Under the pieces are notes generated by a model, which made no database searches, was not told the origin of the DNA, and saw only the letters and a program-made list of their open reading frames with translations. Position numbers and translations under genes: made by a program. 64,000 nt of DNA, taken from the NCBI RefSeq assembly GCF_000380985.1, contig NZ_KB905692.1, positions 558,001 through 622,000 on the forward strand, given 5' to 3'. The DNA comes from Proteiniphilum acetatigenes DSM 18083 (GTDB lineage: Bacteria; Bacteroidota; Bacteroidia; Bacteroidales; Dysgonomonadaceae). Shown here piece after piece: positions 43,054 through 51,500 of the stretch (positions are counted from its first letter, which is position 1; each line of letters opens with the position of its first letter).

Positions 43054-43089
43054 CCGATAAATCGGGACAAGGTTGTCCCGATTTATCGG
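43054..43089. other. Perfect 16-bp stem-loop between the surface lipoprotein and GH76 genes
   Basis: CCGATAAATCGGGACA and TGTCCCGATTTATCGG pair perfectly around the loop AGGT. There is no T-run on either side, so it is more likely an RNA-processing or stability element or a repeat sequence than a terminator. Flanking bases 43022-43050 are the CATTACATCGTTAAATCATC spacer type. Confidence 0.75.
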
Positions 43090-43110
43090 GTTCATCACAT
43101 CAATCAATTT

Positions 43111-44910
43111 TTATTTCAGTTCGATATTATGCAGTACCAGTTTATTTTCATCCCTGTTGGTTTCTCCCTTATAGATACCAAGTGCCAGGGTAACATTGGA
43201 GCCATTGAACTGTGAGAGGTCGTAATTAAACAGAGCATATCCTTCGGGATTATCTTTACCACCATCCCCGTGTTTGAATCTCCAGCATCCGTTTTCCGCG
43301 GCTTCCGCCTCGTCTGCTGTATTGGATACCGGTGCAAGATGAGTTACCGTACCGTCATCTTCAATCGCGGTTAATTTAAAATAGGTATAGTTGCTCCCGA
43401 AATTGCGGGTACTAAGAGTCAGTCGGTTGTTTCCGGAGGCTATGGGGAATTTCGCGTAGAGGTATGCTTCCGGCACAGTGGTATTCACCTCAGCATCACC
43501 ACGTGTTTTGATCAGATATCCTTCTGACGGGAACACTTCCGGATCTTTTTTCAGAGGCATAAACATCCACTCCGCTGCTACATGAGCTACCCCTCTCCAT
43601 GCACGGTACGCGGTAACATATTCGTCACGGTTTCCGCCAACAGGACTGATTCCGGTAAACTTCTTCTTGGTATGCGGCATGGTAGAAAGTACAGTTTCAC
43701 GACTGAGTTTCCATCCGTCAATGACTTCGGTTCCGGGCAACCAACCCCATCCCTCTACTTTTCTATCGGCAAAGCGGATAGCACGAAGTACAAGCTGTTT
43801 CCAGTAGTCACCGGTGGTTTGCCGGTAGATCCCGATGGCGATGATCACTTCCTTTCCGACATAAGCGCTCAGGTCGAAATCGAAATCGGTATAGTCTCCC
43901 GAACCATACGTACGGGTTTCACCCACTTTTTCAGCTTTGGGCTGTTCAGCAGAAAGATCCACTACCTGCACGCCAAAGTAGGCAGGAGCCGATTCATCTG
44001 CATTATGGGTACGCAGTCTTAATGAAAGAATTCTGTTCTCATTGGTGATCAACTTGCTACCGAACACGAAAGAGTCGAATACATCCAGATCAGCAGGGTT
44101 TTTCTGTTCATCTCCGTTGTTACGGATCTGGAGCGTGGTACCTTCATTCTGTTCCTGCCATGCACCCCTGAAATCGAGCGTACTCATATAGTTACATGCC
44201 CAGTCCCAGTGCGGATAATCATCGGCATTCCTACCTCCCCGGTATTCATTATAGTACCATTTCTCCGCTTTTTGCAAATCTGCGGCAGTCAGGCCCCGGA
44301 GTAACTCTTCTCCGCCCATCTGCACATTCACTGTTACCACCTCGTCCACAAAATCGGAACTTGACACCTGCTGTACTACCGTTACATAATTATCCTTGGT
44401 AAATGTTACGGTATAATCATCCTCAACCAGGTTACGTATCTCATAGGTTCCGTCTTCACCTGTTGTTACAGTCCCTGCGACACCAATAGTGACCTTCACT
44501 CCTGAAAGCGGTGCACCGTCATTCTTGGCATCTGTAACCTTCCCGATAATTCTGGCAGAAGCCTTGATCATCTCCATATCGGCATTCGCCATACCACTCT
44601 CATCAAATTTATCGGCAGTAACCGTAAGGCTAACCGTAAGCCATCCATCTTTAGAGAAAGTGAGAGCATGCGTTTTGTAGGTTACATTTTCAAAAATGTA
44701 CCTACCATCATCCCCACTCGTTGTGGACATATCCTCTTCTTTGATACCCGAAAGAGTGATCTGTATTCCGGGAATAGGGTCACCATTGGCGTCTGTAACA
44801 ATACCGGCAATTTTACCGAGTCGATTATCTACAGTTCCTTCATCTTTTTCACAGGAAACCTGGCACAATAGCATTAATCCGATTAATGCAACATAGAATA
44901 AGTTTTTCAT
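43111..44910 (-). CDS. Surface glycan-binding-type lipoprotein with two regulatory-like domains
   Basis: From the ATG at 44910 (MKNLFYVALIGLMLLCQVSC) this is a 599-residue lipoprotein with Cys 20. Two carboxypeptidase-regulatory-like beta domains follow (GKIAGIVTDANGDPIPGIQI near 30-110; RIIGKVTDAKNDGAPLSGVK near 115-200). Two further beta-sandwich modules come next, similar to each other (VVDLSAEQPKAEKVG ... KEVIIAIGIYRQT and HLAPVSNTADEAE ... NVTLALGIYKGET). No catalytic motif is seen. As first gene of the mannan locus it probably holds glycan at the surface. It is divergent from the Kelch-SARP regulator. Confidence 0.8.
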   Translation of the reverse strand: MKNLFYVALIGLMLLCQVSCEKDEGTVDNRLGKIAGIVTDANGDPIPGIQITLSGIKEEDMSTTSGDDGRYIFENVTYKTHALTFSKDGWLTVSLTVTADKFDESGMANADMEMIKASARIIGKVTDAKNDGAPLSGVKVTIGVAGTVTTGEDGTYEIRNLVEDDYTVTFTKDNYVTVVQQVSSSDFVDEVVTVNVQMGGEELLRGLTAADLQKAEKWYYNEYRGGRNADDYPHWDWACNYMSTLDFRGAWQEQNEGTTLQIRNNGDEQKNPADLDVFDSFVFGSKLITNENRILSLRLRTHNADESAPAYFGVQVVDLSAEQPKAEKVGETRTYGSGDYTDFDFDLSAYVGKEVIIAIGIYRQTTGDYWKQLVLRAIRFADRKVEGWGWLPGTEVIDGWKLSRETVLSTMPHTKKKFTGISPVGGNRDEYVTAYRAWRGVAHVAAEWMFMPLKKDPEVFPSEGYLIKTRGDAEVNTTVPEAYLYAKFPIASGNNRLTLSTRNFGSNYTYFKLTAIEDDGTVTHLAPVSNTADEAEAAENGCWRFKHGDGGKDNPEGYALFNYDLSQFNGSNVTLALGIYKGETNRDENKLVLHNIELK

Positions 44911-44979
44911 CTGATTTATAAATTTATTTACATTTCTCTGTTTTTCACATAATACATTCAGCCTCACTGACATTTTTCA

Positions 44980-45020
44980 CATATTTAAAAATATGCACCT
45001 CGTCGTTGGCTTCAAATATA
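44980..45020 (-). promoter_or_regulatory. Probable activated promoter and palindrome for the mannan locus
   Basis: On the minus strand TATATTTG (45013-45020) is a -7 box for the first locus gene; no TTG lies 20 bp before it, as expected for an activator-dependent promoter. Just downstream CATATTT-AA-AAATATG (44980-44995) is a perfect 16-bp palindrome that may be an operator. Direct ATCCGT repeats (45118-45123, 45133-45138) lie in the same 333-bp gap. Confidence 0.45.
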
Positions 45021-45137
45021 GAGGCGGCGTGGTTAATCAGCGGGTTAAATAAGGGTTACATTTTTTAAATTAACAGTAATCCATCAAACTATTAACTATT
45101 CTTCTATCTGTTTTATCATCCGTACGAAAGTGATCCG

Positions 45138-45169
45138 TTTGTATTATGTGAGTGGTTATATTATCTTTG
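45138..45169 (+). promoter_or_regulatory. Bacteroides-type promoter of the Kelch-SARP regulator
   Basis: TTTG (45138-45141), 20 bp, TATCTTTG (45162-45169) is a full consensus match, which suggests steady basal expression of the regulator. The leader to the ATG at 45244 is about 65-70 nt. Confidence 0.7.
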
Positions 45170-45243
45170 TAGAAAGAGTTTTTTATAACGGTATTCTTAA
45201 ATATCGGGGATTATGATATGACTCAGGAATAGGAATTCATCGT

Positions 45244-47754
45244 ATGTATGTAGTCACTAAGAAACTATTATATATTTTTTTTATATTTTACTCATTGAAT
45301 TTACAGGGAATTTTTGCGGAAGGACTCCGTTTTTTCGGTAACGGTTATCCGATAGACAAAAGAACCTCCTATAATGTTTTCAGTGAGCATCCTGTCACAT
45401 TTTCAGATAATTACGAAATCAGCTTTGATCTTTCTTTATACTTAACATCCGACATAGGCAATATTGTCCGGATTAAAGACAGTGACAATCGTATATTCAA
45501 TCTGTTTTACGACGGGCATGAGAAAGATCATCTTTTCCTGTTGAATGAAGAAGGGCGAAGCAATCTGATCAGCGTCGCTCTGGATAAGTCGGTCTATCCT
45601 CCACGTGAATGGTTTTCTATACATATCGGATTCGATCTTAAACGTAATATAATTACTCTTACTGTTGCAGATCAGATCTATCAGTCGGATAATATCTCTC
45701 TTCCTGATAATTTCGCTCCGACTATTGTATTCGGAAGAAGCGACCACATCATAGATGTACCCCCTTTTGCCATTAAGGATCTCTCTGTCGGTAACAACAG
45801 AAAGTTCAGATTTCTCCTCGATGAATATCAGGGTAATATAGTGCATGATATCCGGGGAAAGAAAATGGGAAGTGTTGCCAATCCCGATTGGCTGATCAAC
45901 GACTCCTATCACTGGAAATTAGAATCCCAATTCAGTTCTTCTACTGTTTCAGGTACAAATTATCATGACGGACGAAAAGAACTCTATTATTTTAATCGTG
46001 ATTCAATCCTGATATTCAATTTAAGAACGCGGAATTCTGAAACCGTCATATTCAATGCACCTTGTCCCGTTGATCTTCAATTAGGTACAAACTTCATGGA
46101 CCAGGAGAACGACCGGCTATATTGCTACGAAGTATACTATGACAGCACCTATCAAGGTCCGACCGTTGCAAGTCTTGATCTGCACACTTTCGAATGGCGG
46201 ATCGAGAGCTACGATAGGCTACCCACTCAGCTTCATCATCATGCTTCATGGTTCGACGCATCGTCACGGCAATACATGATATTCGGCGGATTCGGCAATA
46301 TGCGCTTCAGCGACCAGTTTTACCGATATAGTCTCGATGCACAGGAATGGAATTCCTTCCCTATAGATAATCAAGGGGGTATCACTCCCAGATACTTTAC
46401 ATCATTGGGACATCATGAAGAAAGTCACCGACTTTATCTTTTCGGGGGTACGGGAAACTTGTCGGGAGACCAGTTACTGGGGAGGGAGTATTTTTATGAT
46501 CTTTACAGGTTGAATTTACAAACCAATGTGCTCAAAAAAGTATGGGAAATCCCATGGAATCAGGAAAATGCAGTACCGGTGAGGGGAATGGTTATCAATG
46601 ACAAATCGTTTTTCTATACATTGTGTTACCCGGAGCACTTCACCGAGTCGTTCCTGAAACTTTATCGATTCTCCCTGCAGGATGGAGACTATACCATATT
46701 GGGTGACTCCATCCCGATCTACTCAGACAAAATCAATACCAACGCCAATCTCTACTATGACGAGGATTTGAACACCCTTTATGCTGTTGTTCATGAATTT
46801 GAAGATGATATTAAATCCGATTTGCATATCTATTCTCTCGCTTTTCCTCCGATTACGGAAAAGGAGCTTGCCAACCATCCGCCAACAGGAAAGAAAAGTG
46901 ACACATGGATTATTTACCTGATAATAGTAGCGATCTTAACCGGCACAGGAATTGTTTTATACAGGTCGGGCAGGGGTAAAAGAAAAGATGTACAGATATT
47001 TGATATCAGTAACACTTTTAATAAACTCAATCACAAAAACAAAGTACAACCTAAGACCAATTCTATTTATCTGTTCGGTGAATTTACAGTGTGTAACCGC
47101 GATAATCGCAATATCACCTATATGTTCAGTAAAAAGCTGAAAGAAACATTTTGTTTGCTATTACAATACAGCCAGGAAAAGGAAGGTATCACCTCACAGC
47201 ATCTGAGCAGGCTGTTATGGCCTGAAAAACCGCTTCAGGAAGTAAAAAACATAAGGAATGTAACTTTAAACCGTCTCCGCAAGATATTGGAAGAGCTGGA
47301 TGGGATAGAACTTCTTTATGAGAAAGGTATGTTCACTATCACGCTAAAAAGTCCGATTTACTGTGATTATACAAGGTGTATGGAGATTCTTTCTTCAAAT
47401 CAGTGGGAAGCTGAATACAAAGAGCTGATCGAGATTGTAATCCGCGGCAAATTTATGGAAAATGAAGATAAACCGTTTTACGATTCGTTGAAGGAGAAGA
47501 CGGAAAAACGGATTGAACCGCTCATCATCCGTGCTATGGAAGAGAGTTATGATAAGGAGCAGTGGCAGACGACTATTGATCTTGCACAAGCCGCTTTTCA
47601 TATCGACCCTATGAATGAAACGGCACTCAATTGTATGATCAAGGCGATGCAGAAACTGGGGATGCATGAAGGCGCCAAGATCAAGTATCTTTCTTTCCTG
47701 ATAGAATACAAAAAAATAATGGGAAAGGAGTATCCCAATCCCTTGAAATTATAA
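45244..47754 (+). CDS. Membrane-spanning Kelch sensor with SARP/BTAD-like transcription activator
   Basis: The 836-residue protein begins with a signal peptide (about 1-26, ending GIFAEG). A concanavalin/LamG-like domain (about 30-190; YEISFDLSLYLTSDIGNIVR) leads to a Kelch-type propeller (about 210-540; MIFGGFGNMRFSDQFYRYSL, RLYLFGGTGNLSGDQL). One transmembrane segment lies at about 555-577 (WIIYLIIVAILTGTGIVLY). The cytoplasmic part has a winged helix (606-700; IYLFGEFTVCNRDNRNITYM, HLSRLLWPEKPLQEVKNIRN, TLNRLRKILEEL) and a BTAD-like helical domain (700-836), the SARP layout. It is divergent from the mannan locus and probably senses mannan pieces in the periplasm and activates that locus directly, replacing an ECF-sigma or hybrid two-component regulator. 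Confidence 0.85.
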   Translation: MYVVTKKLLYIFFIFYSLNLQGIFAEGLRFFGNGYPIDKRTSYNVFSEHPVTFSDNYEISFDLSLYLTSDIGNIVRIKDSDNRIFNLFYDGHEKDHLFLLNEEGRSNLISVALDKSVYPPREWFSIHIGFDLKRNIITLTVADQIYQSDNISLPDNFAPTIVFGRSDHIIDVPPFAIKDLSVGNNRKFRFLLDEYQGNIVHDIRGKKMGSVANPDWLINDSYHWKLESQFSSSTVSGTNYHDGRKELYYFNRDSILIFNLRTRNSETVIFNAPCPVDLQLGTNFMDQENDRLYCYEVYYDSTYQGPTVASLDLHTFEWRIESYDRLPTQLHHHASWFDASSRQYMIFGGFGNMRFSDQFYRYSLDAQEWNSFPIDNQGGITPRYFTSLGHHEESHRLYLFGGTGNLSGDQLLGREYFYDLYRLNLQTNVLKKVWEIPWNQENAVPVRGMVINDKSFFYTLCYPEHFTESFLKLYRFSLQDGDYTILGDSIPIYSDKINTNANLYYDEDLNTLYAVVHEFEDDIKSDLHIYSLAFPPITEKELANHPPTGKKSDTWIIYLIIVAILTGTGIVLYRSGRGKRKDVQIFDISNTFNKLNHKNKVQPKTNSIYLFGEFTVCNRDNRNITYMFSKKLKETFCLLLQYSQEKEGITSQHLSRLLWPEKPLQEVKNIRNVTLNRLRKILEELDGIELLYEKGMFTITLKSPIYCDYTRCMEILSSNQWEAEYKELIEIVIRGKFMENEDKPFYDSLKEKTEKRIEPLIIRAMEESYDKEQWQTTIDLAQAAFHIDPMNETALNCMIKAMQKLGMHEGAKIKYLSFLIEYKKIMGKEYPNPLKL

Positions 47755-47758
47755 ATTC

Positions 47759-47789
47759 AACTTTCGGGTGTTGTATGATTACGAAAGTT
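47759..47789. terminator. Hairpin between convergent transcription units
   Basis: AACTTTCG (47759-47766) and CGAAAGTT (47782-47789) form an 8-bp perfect stem with a 15-base loop between the regulator gene and the end of the export operon. No T-run is present, so it is a weak candidate. Confidence 0.4.
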
Positions 47790-47800
47790 AAACTATAAAT

Positions 47801-48517
47801 TTACACAAATTTCTCACGTTTTTGCAGGTTAAGAAAGCCGACCATCAGCCACACTATACCGCCGATTATCAGAAAAAGACGGCTTTTAAGGATAGTGTTT
47901 TGCCAGATCATAGGGTGGATGTTTTCAGGTATGGAAAAAGGGTTCAGGAAAACATTCCAAAAGGAATTAGCAATCTGGCGATTGGCATTCATGAAGATAA
48001 ATAACAGAAGCCCTAAAATAATCATGATCACAGCCGTACCGTTACCGCTCCTGGTGATGGTCGAAAACATAAAAGCCAGATTGCCGAAAAACAGCATCGG
48101 GAAAATAAGCTGTGCAGCCATTTCAAACACATTGACCGGATAAAGTAAAATACGGGCAACATAAGCAAAAACAACCAGGATAAAATAATTTGCCACATAC
48201 ATCATCAGCATACGCACACCCCATACCTTATAACGGTAATTGGGTATACCGAAAATAATCTCCAGAATCCGGTTGTCTTCATCATTCTGAATACCGAAAA
48301 CAACCGGATAGAAAATGAGCAGTAAACAGGGAAACAGTAATAAACTATAGATCGAGCCTTCATTGATCTCCGCCCGGTTCCATGCCTGTTGAAACATGAA
48401 AAAGGAAAAAAAGCCAAAAGCCGCCAAAAGAAACCAGAAAAATTTACCGGCAAATATTATTTTTAAGTTATACCGTACGGTTCTGGTTGTTAAAACTATA
48501 TATTCTTTTAAGCTCAT
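47801..48517 (-). CDS. ABC-2-type permease, last gene of the hybrid export operon
   Basis: A 238-residue inner-membrane protein with six hydrophobic segments (about 22-42, 56-76, 98-120, 133-152, 160-178, 213-232). The cytoplasmic text NDEDNRILEIIFGIPNYRYKVWGVRMLMMY after segment two is typical of ABC-2 permeases. It starts 4 bp after the stop of the RND-ABC fusion gene. Since that fusion ends in an ABC ATPase and no separate ATPase adjoins, this permease probably pairs with the fused ATPase domain. The substrate is unknown. Confidence 0.85.
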   Translation of the reverse strand: MSLKEYIVLTTRTVRYNLKIIFAGKFFWFLLAAFGFFSFFMFQQAWNRAEINEGSIYSLLLFPCLLLIFYPVVFGIQNDEDNRILEIIFGIPNYRYKVWGVRMLMMYVANYFILVVFAYVARILLYPVNVFEMAAQLIFPMLFFGNLAFMFSTITRSGNGTAVIMIILGLLLFIFMNANRQIANSFWNVFLNPFSIPENIHPMIWQNTILKSRLFLIIGGIVWLMVGFLNLQKREKFV

Positions 48518-48521
48518 AGCA

Positions 48522-51500
48522 TCATATATTTTTCAACAAACATAAGTAAGCATCTTCAAGGTTGGCTTCTACCTGTACTGCATCCGGATAAGGCTCCGTC
48601 ACAGAGATATAGCGTACCTGTATCCGGTCTCCCACCTGGATATTATTTACTACCAACGATTTATCTAATTTTTCCTCAAACGACTCCTTATCGATCAGGA
48701 ACTGCCATACTTTACCCACAGCCATATCCACCATCTTCTCCGGTACTCCGAAGTATTTCAGCTCCCCTTTGTCGACCACCACGACCTGGTTACAAGAGCT
48801 GGAAATATCTTCAATGATATGTGTGGAAAAGATGACTATGCGATCTTTACTCAACTCTACCAATAGGTTACGAAAGCGGATCCTCTCACGCGGGTCGAGC
48901 CCTGCCGTAGGTTCATCTACAACAAGAATACGCGGCAAATGCAAAAGTATCAGGGCAATACCTATCCGCTGCTTCATTCCGCCCGAGAAAGAACCGATCT
49001 TATCATCCTTGCGTTCGTACATGTGTACCGCTTTCAATACATACTCGATCCGTTCACTGCGCACTTTGGTGTCGGTCAATCCTTTAAGTATAGCCTGATA
49101 ATCCAGAAACTCCCGGGAAGTCATGTTTTCATACGTACCGAACTCCTGCGGAAGGAAGCCGATCAGACTTTGCAGTTCTTCCCGGTATACACGGGTATCC
49201 AACCCGTTGATCCAGATGCTTCCATAGCTTTGTTCCAGGATACCCGTAACAATACGCATCAAGGTGGATTTTCCCGCTCCGTTCGGTCCAAGCAATCCGA
49301 ACATACCTGTTTTTATTTCGAACGATACACTACGCAGTGCCTTAAACGGACGACGACGCTTTCCGATTACAGGAATATTCATGACCAGACGGAAATAGGA
49401 ACGTTTCAACCCTGCAAACCGGCCTTTTACGCGTTCGATATTGATATTCTTTGCATACAGGTATTGAGACGTGACATAAATAGCAATACCTGCTCCCCAC
49501 AAAACTCCAATAATCAAGATCATCGGGAGATTATCCAGTTTCGTGTAGAGACCAAACAAGATCAAAGGCGGTATACTCCAGAAAATGAGTCGGTTCACAT
49601 ATCTCACCACCCTGCTTCCTTCAAACCGATAAAAAAGGTATGCCCTTATCTTGCGCCACAAATAAAGTGTGGCAGCATACATAACAAAAGAGAGCAGGAA
49701 ACTCCATAACTTGCTTTCGATATAAAAGTAAGTGAAATAGAAGCCAAATCCCCAAAGGATAAATTGCCAGCTGACATTGACAAAATCTTTCAGCGAATGG
49801 TACTCACCACTCAGTCCCAAACGTCGTCGTATTGCCAATCCGCTGCTCCATTCACGGACAAAACGTCCGGAGCGGTCATATATCTTCACTAGGCTACGCA
49901 CCACGATATGTATTTCCTGATCCGGATCAACCACATCCGCTTTGGCACGCCGCAGGCTGGTCTGCATGAAATAGGTAACCCCCGGGATAAGTGCTGTCAG
50001 CGCCGTCAGGTATAACACCTGATACAACACTCCGTCTCCATACAGATAGATGCATGCCACACCCATCACAAAAAGCACGAGATGGATTATTTTTGTTTTT
50101 ACCGGCAGCGTACGATACCATTCCAACGCATTTTCCAGTCCCATATTCACTGTTGGGATGATCACCAGTGTCAACAAAGTTGAAAACGCAAGACCTCCGA
50201 TCACGGTGATGGCAAATGGGGCGCCGATAGCTCCCGCATATTCCGTATCGCCCATAGCTAACGGAAGCATGGCTATAATCGTCGTGATAGCCGTGATCAG
50301 GATCGGACGGATACGCGACAGTCCGGCTGTCATCAACGCCCGTTCACGGCGGAATCCGCGCTTTCGAAGGATATTCGCGTAGTCGATCAGAATGATACCG
50401 TTATTTACCACCACACCCAGCAAGATGAGGAATCCCATTAATGTATTCGCATTCAGCAGGCTGTTTCCGGTGATGATCAATGCAAGCAACGAACCGATGG
50501 CAGCCAGCGGGATGGAAAAGAGCATGACCAAAGGGGTAGTGACAGACTCAAACACAACCGCCAGGATCATGAATATAAATAAAAAAGCAGCAAGGATAAG
50601 AAATCTAAACTCCCCGAACTGATCTTCTTCATGGATCACCTCGACAGCTACACCTGCCGGCAGATTATAGTTGGCAATCAACTCATCAATATTGTTGCGA
50701 TAACTATCAAGCAACGTTTTGGATTGCTCGGCGCTCCGTAAGAATGAGTAGCGTACCTCAAGTTGTTTATCCTGATTGACACGCGTGATACGGGCTCGTC
50801 CGAATCCTTTGTTGATAGTCGAAATATCTTGCAGGTTATGCAAACCTCCGCTTGTATTCATGATCTGTACCGCTTCAAGATCATCTATCGTTTTTTGTTT
50901 TCTACGTTGCTCCTCCTCTTCTTCGGGTGTTTGATCCCGGATAATAATATCATACGATTCATCGCCTACCCTGAACGTGGTTCCCGACGAAAACTCCGTA
51001 TTCAATTCGGATAACCCGGTCAATATATTAGCACGTGTAATATCATAGGAAGTGAGTAATATCTGATCGAAATCGAGCAGGATCTCCGGCTGACGACGCA
51101 TAAAAGAGACCCGGGAATTTTGTATATAATCCTGCTGGTCGATTTGATATTGAATATCTTCGCCCACCAGTTGCATCATTTCATAATCCGACCCTTTGAT
51201 AACAATCCGCTCCTGATTATCTCCAATACCCAACATGCTCATGAAACCGACCATTCCGCTCAATCCTCCGGCATCACTCTGTCGACCTCCCGTAGCGTCA
51301 GCCACATATATCTCTGCTCCCCCGACATTGGGAATTCGGGCCTGTACATCCGCTTTGATATCGGATATTTTACGTTTCCCGATCTTTTGGAAGTTCTCCT
51401 GCAAAACAAGCGTCAATACAGCCTCTTCCTCATTGACACGGCTGATAAGGTCTTGTTTTTCGGGGATCTCCTCAAGGCGTTCTTCCAACACTACAACTAT

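Noticed and set aside
45118-45138. ATCCGT direct repeat as a SARP binding site
   Set aside because: SARP sites have repeats at helical spacing next to the target promoter. This 15-bp spaced pair is too short to call and overlaps the regulator's own -33 box, so it was not listed as a separate feature.
48939-49709. 256-codon plus-strand frame opposite the RND-ABC junction
   Set aside because: It overlaps the ABC domain in antisense, has no family similarity and no promoter. It was considered in case the fusion was two genes, but the sense frame is continuous.
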